A stretch of 64,000 nucleotides of DNA from Sandaracinobacteroides saxicola (GCF_014117445.1 NZ_CP059851.1:496001-560000); one strand, 5' to 3'; counted from the stretch's first letter, positions 30,024-38,667 are shown. Numbers and translations are program-made. The notes: generated from the letters alone by a model not told the origin.

Positions 30024-30550
30024 TGGAGACTGTGGGCGCGGTGCCGGCGGTGTCGCTGGCGGAGGTGAAGGCCTTCCTGCGGGTGACGCATGACGCCGAG
30101 GATGCGCTGATCGCGGCGCTGGCGCGGGCGGCGACGGAGGCGGTGGAGGCCTGGACGGGGCAATTGCTGATCGAGCGCAGTGTTTCGGTTGACGTGGCGG
30201 TGACCGGGCCCAGGTTGCGGTTTCCGCTGTGGCCGCTGGTGCGGGTGGAGGCGGTGAGCTGGCTGCCACGCACGGGGGCGGCGCCGGGCGCGGTGAATGG
30301 CTGGAGCGTGGCGGTGGATGCGGCGGGCGCGAGCTGGGTGACGCATGGGCTGGACGTGCGCGACGGGCTGTTGCGCGTGGGGGCGCGGGTGGGCCTGGCG
30401 AAGGACTGGAACGGGGTGCCGGAGACGGCGCGGCTGGCGGTGTGCCGGCTGGCGGCGGTGGGCTTTGCCCGGCGCGATGGCGGCGAGGGGTCGGCGATGC
30501 CGGCGGATGTGGCGGCGGCGCTGCTGCCGCTGCGGCGGGTGGCGCTGTGA
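30023..30550 (+). CDS. Head-tail connector protein (gp6-like)
   Basis: 175 residues from the ATG at 30023, coupled by TGATG to the adaptor. The N-terminal helical part VSLAEVKAFLRVTHDAEDALIAAL is the hallmark of the HK97 gp6-like/phage gp6 connector family (RcGTA g6). The protein forms the ring below the portal. The C-terminal half contains the expected helix ETARLAVCRLAAVGFARRDG. The stop overlaps the next start (GTGA). Confidence 0.9.
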   Translation: METVGAVPAVSLAEVKAFLRVTHDAEDALIAALARAATEAVEAWTGQLLIERSVSVDVAVTGPRLRFPLWPLVRVEAVSWLPRTGAAPGAVNGWSVAVDAAGASWVTHGLDVRDGLLRVGARVGLAKDWNGVPETARLAVCRLAAVGFARRDGGEGSAMPADVAAALLPLRRVAL

Positions 30551-30852
30551 GCGGCGAGCTGTCGGGTGCGCTGCGCGAGCGGGTGGTGATCGAGCAGCGG
30601 CTGGGCGCGGGCTGGGCGGCGGGGGAACCGCGCTGGGCCGAGGTGGTGCCGGAGACGGCGGGCGTGGTGCAGGCGGATGGCGAGACGCGGGTGCAGCGCC
30701 GGCGCTGGTGGGTGCGGTGCCGGGCGGAGTTCGTGCCGAACCTGTCGATGCGGGTGCGCTGGCGCGGGCGGGCGTTGCGCCTGCTGCGGCGCGAGGAGGA
30801 TCCGCGCGCGCCGGGCGAGGTGCGGATGCTGGTGGAGGATATGGATGGTTGA
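30547..30852 (+). CDS. Phage head-tail adaptor (head closure) protein
   Basis: 101 residues from a GTG at 30547 overlapping the connector stop. LRERVVIEQRL...GWAAGEPRWAEVVPETAGVVQADGE is the usual start of head-tail adaptor proteins of the SPP1 gp16/RcGTA g7 type. Longer in-frame sequence upstream belongs to the connector gene. Position and size agree with g7. Confidence 0.85.
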   Translation: MSGELSGALRERVVIEQRLGAGWAAGEPRWAEVVPETAGVVQADGETRVQRRRWWVRCRAEFVPNLSMRVRWRGRALRLLRREEDPRAPGEVRMLVEDMDG

Positions 30853-31039
30853 ACATATGGCGATGGCGGATGCGGCGCTGCGGCTGGTGACGGCGCGGGC
30901 GGTGGCCTCGGGCCTGGTGGTGCAGGGGGCGGACGGCGGGCTGCGGCTGTCGGGCGCGGGGCTGCGGGCACGGCTGTGGGGATCGCGGCAGGCGGATGCG
31001 GACGCGGCGCTGGGGTGGCTGCGCGGGGCATTGCGGTGA
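30845..31039 (+). CDS. Small uncharacterised protein coupled to head-completion genes
   Basis: 64 residues (MVEHMAMADAALRLVTARAV...). It starts eight bases inside the adaptor gene and its stop overlaps the DUF3168 start (GTGA). That tight coupling on both sides supports translation. It is Ala/Leu/Arg-rich with two likely helices and a central VVQGADGGLRLSGAGLRARLW strand pair. RcGTA has no gene at this place that I know of. It could be spurious, since the strand is open in several frames. Confidence 0.5.
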   Translation: MVEHMAMADAALRLVTARAVASGLVVQGADGGLRLSGAGLRARLWGSRQADADAALGWLRGALR

Positions 31040-31449
31040 GCGCGATGGCCGCCAGCCTGGCGGTGCAGGCGATGCTGGTGGCGGCGCTGGAGGCCGATCC
31101 CGCGCTGGCGGGGGTGGGGGTGCATGACGCGCCGCCGCCCGATGCGGCGGTGCCCTATGTGACGGTGGGGCCGGATGTGGCGCGCGACTGGGGCTGGAAG
31201 GGTGGCGGCGGGGTGGAGCACCGGCTGACGCTGACGCTGTGGGAGCGCGGTGAGGGGGTGGCGGACGCGAAGCGGTTGTTGGCGGCGGTGGAGCGCGCGG
31301 TGGCGGCGCTAGAACCGGAGCAGGATGGCTTTCGGCTGCTGCTGAACCGGCTGGAGCGGGGATCGGTGCGGCGCACGGGCGGGCTGTGGACGCAGGGGCT
31401 GCTGGAATGGCGGATGGTGACGGTGTGGGAGAATGGCGATGGCGATTGA
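31036..31449 (+). CDS. Tail terminator/completion protein, DUF3168 family
   Basis: 137 residues from a GTG at 31036 (an ATG three codons later is possible). The sequence LAVQAMLVAALEADPALAGVGVHDAPPPDAAVPYVTVGP followed by a W-rich strand and LTLTLWERGEGVADAKRLL is characteristic of DUF3168 (RcGTA g8), which caps the tail tube where it meets the head. Overlaps the tail tube gene by a few bases. Confidence 0.9.
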   Translation: MSAMAASLAVQAMLVAALEADPALAGVGVHDAPPPDAAVPYVTVGPDVARDWGWKGGGGVEHRLTLTLWERGEGVADAKRLLAAVERAVAALEPEQDGFRLLLNRLERGSVRRTGGLWTQGLLEWRMVTVWENGDGD

Positions 31450-31846
31450 GCGGGGCGCGGCGTTTCTGCTGAAGCTGGGCGATGGCGCGGTGCCGCCGGG
31501 CTTTGTGACCGTGGCGGGGATGCGGACGACGCAGCTGAGCATGGCGGCGGAAACGGTGGTGGTGACCAACAAGGGCAGCGGCGGCTGGCGCGAATTGTTG
31601 AGCGGAGCCGGGGTGCGCTCGGTCTCGGTGAGCGGGGCGGGGGTGTTCACCGGGTCGGCGGCGGAGATGCAGCTGAAGGCGGCGGCGCTGAGCGGCGACA
31701 TCCTGGCGTGCGAGCTGAGTTTCGAGGGGGGCGAGCGGCTGCGCGGCAGCTTCCAGGTGGCGCGGCTGGATTACAGCGGCGATTTCAACGGCGAGCGGAC
31801 CTATGCGGTGATGCTGGAGAGCAGCGGCGCGGTGGTGGCGGCATGA
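31439..31846 (+). CDS. Major tail tube protein (TP901-1/GTA g9 type)
   Basis: 135 residues from the ATG at 31439, with GGGAGA well placed; an ATG at 31433 would sit on the ribosome site. Motifs GVTTAGMRTTQ-like (VTVAGMRTTQLSM), WRELLSGAGVRSVSVSGAGVF and YSGDFNGERTYAVMLESSG match GTA/TP901-1 family tail tube subunits, which stack in hexamers to form the tail. Its stop overlaps the gp10 start (ATGA). Confidence 0.92.
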   Translation: MAIERGAAFLLKLGDGAVPPGFVTVAGMRTTQLSMAAETVVVTNKGSGGWRELLSGAGVRSVSVSGAGVFTGSAAEMQLKAAALSGDILACELSFEGGERLRGSFQVARLDYSGDFNGERTYAVMLESSGAVVAA

Positions 31847-32157
31847 GCGGCCAGGTCAATCCGTTGCGGGGTGAGGTGTCGCTGGCGCTGGAGGGCGGCG
31901 AAATGGCGTTCCGGCCAAGCTTTGCCGCGCTGGTGGCGGCGGAGGCGGAGGTGGGGTCCCTGTTCGCGCTCATTGAGCGGGCAGGGCTGGGGGATTTGCG
32001 CATCGGCGAGATGATCGCGCTGCTGTGGCATTGCCGGGCGCGGCGGGATGAGAGCGAGACGCGGGAGGCGTTTTCGGAGCGGGCGCTGGCGGCGGGCGTG
32101 GTGGCGCTGATGCCGGTGGTGAAGGTCTTGTTCATGCAGCTTTTGTCGGGGGCTTGA
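31843..32157 (+). CDS. GTA gp10-family tail protein
   Basis: 104 residues. NPLRGEVSLALEGGEMAFRPSFAALVAAEAEVGSLFALIERA is the signature of the family named after RcGTA gp10, which follows the tail tube gene and probably serves as tail assembly chaperone. ATGA overlap with the tube gene. Immediately after its stop lies a copy of the dispersed repeat, the only gap in this part of the operon. Confidence 0.92.
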   Translation: MSGQVNPLRGEVSLALEGGEMAFRPSFAALVAAEAEVGSLFALIERAGLGDLRIGEMIALLWHCRARRDESETREAFSERALAAGVVALMPVVKVLFMQLLSGA

Positions 32158-32210
32158 TGGCCCCCTCCCGCTCGCTGGCGCGAGTCGCCTCCCCCGCAAG
32201 CGGGGGAGGG
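32158..32210. repeat. Dispersed GC-rich palindromic repeat inside the tail operon
   Basis: GGCCCCCTCCCGCTCGCTGG, CGCGAGTCGCCTCCCCCGC, AAGCGGGGGAGGG. Nearly identical to the copy at 3988-4039, differing mainly in the TGGC loop. It sits between gp10 and the tail assembly chaperone, leaving the reading direction of the operon intact. Confidence 0.85.
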
Positions 32211-32262
32211 TTGCCGTTGCCTTGCCTTCGGGTGGGAGAGGCTTTGGGGTTGGGAGCGGGTG

Positions 32263-32463
32263 ATGCTGGATTTCGCGGGGCGTGCGCTTTGGGCGGCGCG
32301 GGTGGCGACAGGGGTGCTGGGCTGGTCGCCGGCGGATTTCTGGGCGGCGACGCCGGCGGAATTGCGGCTGGCGGTGGAGGGCCGGGCCGGGCGGTTCGGG
32401 GATGAGGGAGCGCTGGACAGCGTGGCACTGGCGCGGTTGCAGGAGATGTTGCCCGATGGATGA
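32263..32463 (+). CDS. Phage tail assembly chaperone (RcGTA gp10.1-like)
   Basis: 66 residues from the ATG at 32263 (a GTG one codon earlier is possible), preceded by GGGAG. GVLGWSPADFWAATPAELRLAVEG is the standard core of this small family (formerly DUF2376), found between gp10 and the tape measure. Overlaps the tape measure start by eight bases. Confidence 0.9.
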   Translation: MLDFAGRALWAARVATGVLGWSPADFWAATPAELRLAVEGRAGRFGDEGALDSVALARLQEMLPDG

Positions 32464-32998
32464 GGAACTGGAGAGCCTGGTGGTGAAGGTGCGCGCCGAT
32501 GGCGCGGGGTTCGCGCGCGAGGTGGCGGCGATGCGGCGCGAGCTGAGCGAGGGGATCGGCGAGGGCGCGGGCGCGGCGGCGCGCGGGCTGGAGAATGCCT
32601 TGTTGCGGGCAACGCGCAATGGCCGGGTGGGCTTTGACGATCTGGGGCGGGCGGCGCTGCGGACGCTGGGGCAGATCGCGGCCGAGGCGCTGAAGATCGA
32701 GGTGGGCGGTGGCGGGCAGGGTGCGTTGACGGCGGCGATTGCCGGCCTGCTGGGGGCGCCGGGGCGCGCTGTGGGCGGGCTGGTGTCGCCGGGGAAGGCC
32801 TATCGCGTGGGCGAGGCGGGGCCGGAAACCTTCGTGCCGGCATCCTCGGGCCGGATCGTGCCGCATGGCGGCGGCGGGCGCGGGCCGGTGAATGTGACGG
32901 TGAATGTGGCGGTGCCGCGCGACGCCGGGGCACCGTTCATGGCGCGGACCGGGGCGCAGATCGCGCGGCAGTTGCGCCAGGTGATGGGGAGCGTTTGA
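32456..32998 (+). CDS. Short tail tape measure protein (gp11-like)
   Basis: 180 residues. An N-terminal helical region (LVVKVRADGAGFAREVAAM, about 8-60) is followed by an Ala/Gly-rich part. The C-terminus has the tape-measure motif YRVGEAGPETFVPASSGRI and VNVTVNVAVPRDAG. Very short for a tape measure, as in RcGTA (about 220 residues), which implies a short tail. It spans the tail lumen and sets its length. Confidence 0.87.
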   Translation: MDEELESLVVKVRADGAGFAREVAAMRRELSEGIGEGAGAAARGLENALLRATRNGRVGFDDLGRAALRTLGQIAAEALKIEVGGGGQGALTAAIAGLLGAPGRAVGGLVSPGKAYRVGEAGPETFVPASSGRIVPHGGGGRGPVNVTVNVAVPRDAGAPFMARTGAQIARQLRQVMGSV

Positions 32999-32999
32999 G

Positions 33000-35339
33000 A
33001 TGCTGCGGCACTGGCTGGCGGAGGCGGGGGATCGGCAGCGGTGGGAGAGCGTGAAGCGCTTCACGCCGCGGCTGTGGACGGTGGCGTTCCCGCGACCGAT
33101 GACGGCGACGCTGGCGGCGCCGGGCGCGGACGAACTGACGGTGACGCTGGCGTTCGTGCGGCGCAACGACCTGGCGGGGCTGGTGTGGGAGAGCGTGGAC
33201 CGCTGGAGCCATCCGCTGCTCGGCTATGAAACGCGACGGGACTATCGGGGCTGCGTGTGGCGGTTCCGCTGGCAGGCGGGGGCGGGGGTGAAGCCGCTGG
33301 ACGCGGTCAATGGCCCGACGCTGACGGTCGAGGGGCGGGACGCGGCGGGGGTGCCTCGCACCTGGTATGTGCGGTTGTGGAATTACGCCGTGGGGACGCC
33401 GTGGGACGCGGTGGTGACGCTGGATTTCGATGCGCTGGCCGGCGGGTTCCTGCATCCGGCGGAAGCGGACCCACTGTGGGCGGGGGATATCGACCGGCTG
33501 TCGATCTCGCTGGTGGCGGCGGATTATGACGGCGTGGAGGCACCGCTGGCGGCGGCGGTGGAGACGGCGGTGACGCTGTCAGGGATGCGGTGCGACGGCC
33601 CGGGATCGGTGTTGCGACTGGGGGATGCGTTCGTGCCGGCGCATGGCGTGGCGATGGCGAGCGGTTATGACGACAGCTGCCACCAGGCGCCGGAGCGGCT
33701 GGTCGAGCAGTGGATCGCGCTGGGGTATCGGGGGCTGGTCAACCACTATGTCGGCATGAGCCATTATTATGCCGTGGCGTGGGATGGTTCGGGCTATCGG
33801 GTGAACGCGGCGCGGACGCTGGGGGCGCCGGCGGCGGCCTGGCACGCGGCGCTGGCGCGGGCGTGCGCGGCGGCGGGGCTGGGGCTGATCTGGTCCTTGT
33901 CGTTCGAGATTTTCGCGGCGAATGCGCCGCTGGACTGGGTGCAGCGTAAGGCGGACGGGAGCATCGGGCTGACGGGGTGGCAGCCGCCTTCGGCGCTGGT
34001 GTCGCCGTGCCATGCGGCGGCGGTGGGCTGGCTGTGCGAGGTGGCGGCGGCGTTCGCGGACATGGCACTGGCGGCGGGGTTGCCGCTGCATGTGCAGGTG
34101 GGCGAACCCTGGTGGTGGGTGGGGGCGGATCATGCGCCCTGTTTCTACGACCCGGCGACGCGGGCCGCCTGGGCCGCGGAGCGGGCGGTGCCGATGCCGG
34201 TGGTGACGGACGTGCGGGTGGCGGTGGATGCCGGGACGGCGGCGATGCTCGACTGGCTGGGGGGGAAGCTGGCGGCGGCGACCTTCGCGGTTCGGGACCG
34301 GGTGCGGGCGCTGGGGGCGGTGAGCTATCTGTTGTTCTATGCGCCGCAGGTGCTGGGCGTGGCGGAGCTGCATCGGGCGAACATGCCGGCGGCCTGGGCG
34401 GCGCCGGCATGGGATGTGTTGCAGCTGGAGGATTATGATTTCGTGACCGGTGGTGACGCGCTGGGGATGGCGCGCGCGAGGGACGCGGTGACGGGGGCGC
34501 TGGGGTATCCGGCGGCGGGGCAGCATTACCTGTCGGGCTTCGTGCTGCGGGGCGAGGAGCGGTTCGTGCAGTGGCCGCGGATCGTGGCGGCGGCGGGGGA
34601 GGCGCGCGCGCGGGGGGTGGCGGCGGTGTTCCTGTGGGCCTGGCCGCAGGTGGCGCGCGACGGACTGACATTATGGGCGAGCGGGGAGGATGGCGTGGGG
34701 ACAAGCGGGGCGGATGCGTTTCATGATGTGCGGTTTCCGCTGGAGCTGGGGTATAATGCGGCGGGCGGCCCGGAGTTTTCGACGCAGGTGGCGCTGATGG
34801 CCTCTGGCCATGAGCAGCGGAACAGCGCCTGGGCGAGCGCGCGGTTGCGCTTCGATGCCGGGCTGGGGGTCAGGTCCGAGGCGGACCTGGTGGCGCTGGT
34901 GGCCTTTTATCGGGCGCGGCGGGGCCCGGCGCACGGGTTCCGTTTTCGCGATCCGCTGGACAGCAGCTCGGCGGCGGACAATGGCGCGCCGGCGGCGGGG
35001 GATCAGTGGCTGGGCGTGGGGGACGGCGTGCGCTCGGCCTTCGCGCTGGTGAAACGCTATGGCGAGGGCGGGGACTGCGAGGTGCGGCGGGTGACGCGGG
35101 CGGTGCCGGGGACGGTGCGGGTGGCAGTGGACGGGGTGCCGGTGACGGACTGGCTGCTGGGCGATGGCGGCGTCGTGGAACTGGCGGCGGCGCCGGCGGC
35201 GGGGGCGGTGGTGAGCGCGGGGTTCCGCTTCGATGTGCCGGTGCGCTTTGCCGAGGACCGGCTGGATGTCTCGATCACCGGCTGGCGCGTGGGGGAATTG
35301 CCGAGCGTGCCGCTGGTCGAGTTGCGGGAGGCGCCCTGA
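33000..35339 (+). CDS. DUF2460 tail protein (gp12-like) with a 572-residue N-terminal fusion
   Basis: 779 residues. Residues 573-779 (AFHDVRFPLELGYNAAGGPE...GFRFRDPLDSSS) are a complete DUF2460 distal-tail protein, the usual full length of RcGTA gp12. The first 572 residues are additional: about 1-205 is beta-rich, and about 206-545 has the alternating helix/strand and aromatic pattern of a glycoside-hydrolase TIM barrel (SGYDDSCHQAPERLVEQW, GYRGLVNHYVG, LQVGEPWWWVG-like with VQVGEPWWW, LQLEDYDFVTGGD, VFLWAWPQV). The Glu in VGEPWW and the acids in QLEDYD could be catalytic. It may be a tail-sheath-like or cell-wall/polysaccharide-binding domain. Coupled to DUF2163 by TGATG. Confidence 0.8.
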   Translation: MLRHWLAEAGDRQRWESVKRFTPRLWTVAFPRPMTATLAAPGADELTVTLAFVRRNDLAGLVWESVDRWSHPLLGYETRRDYRGCVWRFRWQAGAGVKPLDAVNGPTLTVEGRDAAGVPRTWYVRLWNYAVGTPWDAVVTLDFDALAGGFLHPAEADPLWAGDIDRLSISLVAADYDGVEAPLAAAVETAVTLSGMRCDGPGSVLRLGDAFVPAHGVAMASGYDDSCHQAPERLVEQWIALGYRGLVNHYVGMSHYYAVAWDGSGYRVNAARTLGAPAAAWHAALARACAAAGLGLIWSLSFEIFAANAPLDWVQRKADGSIGLTGWQPPSALVSPCHAAAVGWLCEVAAAFADMALAAGLPLHVQVGEPWWWVGADHAPCFYDPATRAAWAAERAVPMPVVTDVRVAVDAGTAAMLDWLGGKLAAATFAVRDRVRALGAVSYLLFYAPQVLGVAELHRANMPAAWAAPAWDVLQLEDYDFVTGGDALGMARARDAVTGALGYPAAGQHYLSGFVLRGEERFVQWPRIVAAAGEARARGVAAVFLWAWPQVARDGLTLWASGEDGVGTSGADAFHDVRFPLELGYNAAGGPEFSTQVALMASGHEQRNSAWASARLRFDAGLGVRSEADLVALVAFYRARRGPAHGFRFRDPLDSSSAADNGAPAAGDQWLGVGDGVRSAFALVKRYGEGGDCEVRRVTRAVPGTVRVAVDGVPVTDWLLGDGGVVELAAAPAAGAVVSAGFRFDVPVRFAEDRLDVSITGWRVGELPSVPLVELREAP

Positions 35340-36136
35340 TGGAGGGGCTGGCGGGCGAGGTCACGCGGCTGGCGTTTTGCTGGCGGCTGCTGCGGCGCGA
35401 CGGCGTAGCGCTGGGGCTGACCAGCCATGATGCCGCGCTGGTGATCGGCGGGCTGCGTTATGAGGCGGCGCCGGGGATGACCCCGAGCGCGGTGGTGGCG
35501 AGCGAGCGGTTCGAGGCGCAGGGGATGAGCGTGGAGGTGGCGCTGGGCGGGGTGTTTTCTGCCGCGGACCTGGATGCCGGGCGCTGGGCCGACGCGATGT
35601 TGCGGCTGTTCGTGGTCGATTGGGCGGCGCCGGAGGCGGGCTCGGTGGTGCTGGTCGAAGGGCGGCTGGGGGATCATGTGCGCGAGGGCGCGCTGGTGCG
35701 GATGGAGCTGCGCGATGGCTTCGCGGCGCTGGAGCGGCGGGAGCCGCCGCGATACTCGCCGACGTGCCGGGCCGAGCTGGGGGATGCGGCGTGCGGGGTG
35801 GACATGACCGGGCGCCGGGTGCGGGTGCTGGCGGACGTGGATGGCGATGGGCTGCGGTTGCGTGCGGTGCTGGCCACGGCGGACTTTGTCGAGGGGCGGG
35901 CGCGGGTGCTGTCGGGTGGGCTGTGCGGTTTGACGCGGCGGATCGTGGCGGCGGAGGCGGGGCGGCTGGTGCTGGAGGAGGCGCTGCCGGCGGCGGCGGG
36001 GCCGCTGGCGGTGATGCTGTGGCAGGGGTGCGACCGGCGGCTGGCGACCTGTGCGGGGCGTTTTGGCAATGCGGTGAACTTTCGCGGGGAACCGGATGTG
36101 CCGGGGAGTGATGCGCTGGTGCGCTATGGCGGATGA
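35339..36136 (+). CDS. DUF2163 tail hub protein (gp13-like)
   Basis: 265 residues from the ATG overlapping the previous stop. FCWRLLRRDGVALGLTSHDAAL at the start, and the Cys-containing C-terminal motif GCDRRLATCAGRFGNAVNFRG, are the family hallmarks. Conserved Cys residues (CRAELGDAACGVDM, then GCDRR-TC) match the positions that bind an iron-sulphur cluster in the RcGTA hub. Forms part of the baseplate/hub complex. The next gene starts ten bases before its stop. Confidence 0.93.
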   Translation: MEGLAGEVTRLAFCWRLLRRDGVALGLTSHDAALVIGGLRYEAAPGMTPSAVVASERFEAQGMSVEVALGGVFSAADLDAGRWADAMLRLFVVDWAAPEAGSVVLVEGRLGDHVREGALVRMELRDGFAALERREPPRYSPTCRAELGDAACGVDMTGRRVRVLADVDGDGLRLRAVLATADFVEGRARVLSGGLCGLTRRIVAAEAGRLVLEEALPAAAGPLAVMLWQGCDRRLATCAGRFGNAVNFRGEPDVPGSDALVRYGG

Positions 36137-36545
36137 TGGCAGACATGCCCGCTGGGCGGGAATCGTGGCGGGGGCGAGGGCTTGCGTGGGCGCGCGATTC
36201 CGGCCGCAGGGGCGGGGGCCGGGCGACTATGATTGTGTCGGTGTGGTGCTGGCGGCGGCGGAGGCGGCGGGAATCGGGCTGGGGGCGTGGGATGGTTATG
36301 ACTGGCGGCATGCGTCGGCGGCGATGGTGCGGCGGGGCCTGCGGGCAGCGGGGCTGGTGATGCGTGACGGGGCAGGGGTGGCGGGCGATGTCGGCTGGGC
36401 GGCCCCTGGGGGGAGCCAGCATCTGGTGGTGCGGGGTGAAGCGACGGTGATCGAGGCGGATGCGACGCGGCGGCGGGTGGTGGAACGCGGGCTGCTGCCG
36501 GGGGATGGCGCATGCGGATGGTGGCGGCTGCCGGAGGGGGAGTGA
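36126..36545 (+). CDS. NlpC/P60 family cell-wall peptidase (gp14-like)
   Basis: 139 residues from the ATG at 36126. VGARFRPQGRGPGDYDCVGV holds the catalytic Cys (Cys37) and SQHLVV the catalytic His (His99). By family knowledge it cleaves peptidoglycan stem peptides during DNA injection. It lies between the hub and the gp15-like protein, exactly as in RcGTA. Confidence 0.9.
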   Translation: MADDGRHARWAGIVAGARACVGARFRPQGRGPGDYDCVGVVLAAAEAAGIGLGAWDGYDWRHASAAMVRRGLRAAGLVMRDGAGVAGDVGWAAPGGSQHLVVRGEATVIEADATRRRVVERGLLPGDGACGWWRLPEGE

Positions 36546-36548
36546 GCG

Positions 36549-38654
36549 ATGGCGACGCTGGTGTTGACGGCGGCGGGGCAGGCGGTGGCGGGGCCGCTGG
36601 GGGCGGTGCTGGGGCAGTCGCTGGGAAGCGGGCTGGATTCGGCGCTGTTCGGGGGTGGCCGCGGCGCGGCGGTGGCGCAGGTGCAGCAGTCGCTCTATGG
36701 CGCGCCGATTCCGCGCGTGTTCGGTCGGGCGCGGGTGGCCGGCAACCTGGTGTGGATGGCGGAGCGGCCGGCGGCGCCGGTGCGGGGCGGCAAGGGGGTG
36801 CCGACGCCGGGCGTGCGGCAGTCTTTCGCGGTGGTGATCGCGCGCGGCGAAATCCGGGACATCGGGCGGGTCTGGGCGGACGGGCAGTTGCTGCGGGATG
36901 CGGCCGGCGTGTGGGCGGTGCCGGTGCGCTGGCGGCTGTATCGGGGTGGCGAGACCCAGGACATCGATGCGCGCATCGCGGCGGAGCGCGAGGTAACGGG
37001 CGGCTATCGCGGGCTGGCCTATGCGCTGTTCGAGGAATTGGACCTGGGGCCGTGGGGCAACCGGATTCCCAACCTGTCCTTCGAGGTGATGGGTGCCGAT
37101 GGCGCGCCGGGGGACTGGGCGGCAAGGCTGGGTGAGGAAGCGGGGGTGACGGTGACGGCGGACGCTGGCGCGGCGGCGACGGGGTTCGTGGCCGATGGTG
37201 CGCTGGCGGAGGCGGTGCCGACATTGGCGCTGCTGGGAGGGTTGCAGCCGCTTGCCGCGGTGGATGGCGCGCGGCTGTGCGATGGCGCCCGACTGTGGCG
37301 GGTGCCGGCGGGCGAGGTCGATGCGGTGGCGGGTGACGCCGGTTTGCCGATGCAGCGGCTGCGCGGCGGTGGCGCCGTGGGCGATGTGCTGGTGGTGCAT
37401 GCCGATCCGACGCGCGACTATCAGGCGGGAAGCCAGCGGGTGGCGGGTGTCGGGCGCGGGCCGGCGCGCACGCTGGAGTCGGGGGCCTGTTTGAGTGGCG
37501 CCGAGGCGCGCGCGCTGGCCATGCGGGTGGCGCTGCGGGAGAGTGGTGCGCGCGAGCGGTTGCGATTGTCGCTGGGCTGGCGCTGGCTGGGGATCCGGCC
37601 GGGCGATCATCTGCGGGTGGGCGACCGGGAGACGCGCTGGCGGGTGGTGCAGGTGACGCTGGTGGGGATGATCCTGGAACTGGATTGCGTGCGCGACGAC
37701 GCGCGCGCGCGGGTGCCGGAGGTGGTGCATGACAGCGGGGCGGTGGCGCCCCAGGTGGTGATGCCGCCGGTGGCAGGCTGGGCAAGGGGTGTGGAGCTGC
37801 CCTTCGTACCGGGGCGGGCGGCGGCGCTGTGGGTTTTGGATGGGCCGGCGCAAGGCTCGGCACGCTATGTGCGGGTGCGCAATGCGGCGAGCGACCGGGT
37901 GACGGGGCAGGGCTGGCGGCAGGGCGGCGCGGCGCGCGGCTCCTTGCTGGCGGCGTTGCCGCCGGGGCCGGAGACGATGTGGGACGAGGCAGCGCTACTG
38001 GATGTGCAACTGGCAGAGGGGGCGGTGCCGGAAGCGCGCGCGGCGCTGGCGGTGCTGGAGGGGGACAATCTGCTGTGGGTGGGTGGCGAAGTGCTGCAAT
38101 ACCGGCGGGTAACGGCGCTGGGCGGGGGCCGGTGGCGGTTGCAGGGGCTGTTGCGCGGGCGGATGCTGACGCCGGCGACGGCGCATGCCGCCGGGAGCGA
38201 GGTGCTGTTGTTCGCGCTGGACGATCTGGCGGACAGCGGGGTGGGTGGCGATGCGACGGGCGCCGCGATGACCGTGGAGGTTCTGGATTCCGTCGGCGCG
38301 GTGGTGAGCGGGCCGCCGTTGACGCTGCAGGGGCTGGCGCTGGCGCCGCTGGCACCGGCGCATCTGTCTGTGCAGCGAACGGCCGAGGGGGGGCTGTTGC
38401 TGCGCTGGGTGGCGCGCGATCGCAGCGCGACGGATTGGCAGGGCGTGGCTGCGACGTCGGGGCCGTGGCGCGTGATGCTGGCGGTGGATGGCGGTGTGGT
38501 GGTCGAGCGACGTTGCGACAGCTGTGCGCTGGGGATGTCGGCCGCGGAGCTTGGCGGGCCGTTGGCGGAAGCGGTGGGCGCCATGGTCATGGTGGAAGCG
38601 CTGGGCGTGGGGCCGGAGGCGTTCCGGACGGCGTGGCGGCGCGTGCGGTTATAA
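36549..38654 (+). CDS. GTA gp15-like tail tip/hub protein, short form
   Basis: 701 residues, against about 1300 in RcGTA. The N-terminus (LVLTAAGQAVAGPLGAVLG, then LYGAPIPRVFGRARVAGNLVW) matches the start of phage tail/GTA host-specificity proteins. FAVVIARGEIRDIGRVWADG and WGNRIPNLSFEVM belong to the putative phage tail domain. The C-terminal third has fibronectin-like and beta-sandwich stretches (LLLRWVARDRSATDW) near the tip. I see no GTA TIM-barrel segment between N-terminal and tail domains, in contrast to RcGTA gp15. Last large gene of the cluster. Confidence 0.85.
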   Translation: MATLVLTAAGQAVAGPLGAVLGQSLGSGLDSALFGGGRGAAVAQVQQSLYGAPIPRVFGRARVAGNLVWMAERPAAPVRGGKGVPTPGVRQSFAVVIARGEIRDIGRVWADGQLLRDAAGVWAVPVRWRLYRGGETQDIDARIAAEREVTGGYRGLAYALFEELDLGPWGNRIPNLSFEVMGADGAPGDWAARLGEEAGVTVTADAGAAATGFVADGALAEAVPTLALLGGLQPLAAVDGARLCDGARLWRVPAGEVDAVAGDAGLPMQRLRGGGAVGDVLVVHADPTRDYQAGSQRVAGVGRGPARTLESGACLSGAEARALAMRVALRESGARERLRLSLGWRWLGIRPGDHLRVGDRETRWRVVQVTLVGMILELDCVRDDARARVPEVVHDSGAVAPQVVMPPVAGWARGVELPFVPGRAAALWVLDGPAQGSARYVRVRNAASDRVTGQGWRQGGAARGSLLAALPPGPETMWDEAALLDVQLAEGAVPEARAALAVLEGDNLLWVGGEVLQYRRVTALGGGRWRLQGLLRGRMLTPATAHAAGSEVLLFALDDLADSGVGGDATGAAMTVEVLDSVGAVVSGPPLTLQGLALAPLAPAHLSVQRTAEGGLLLRWVARDRSATDWQGVAATSGPWRVMLAVDGGVVVERRCDSCALGMSAAELGGPLAEAVGAMVMVEALGVGPEAFRTAWRRVRL

Positions 38655-38667
38655 GGGAGAGGGCGCG

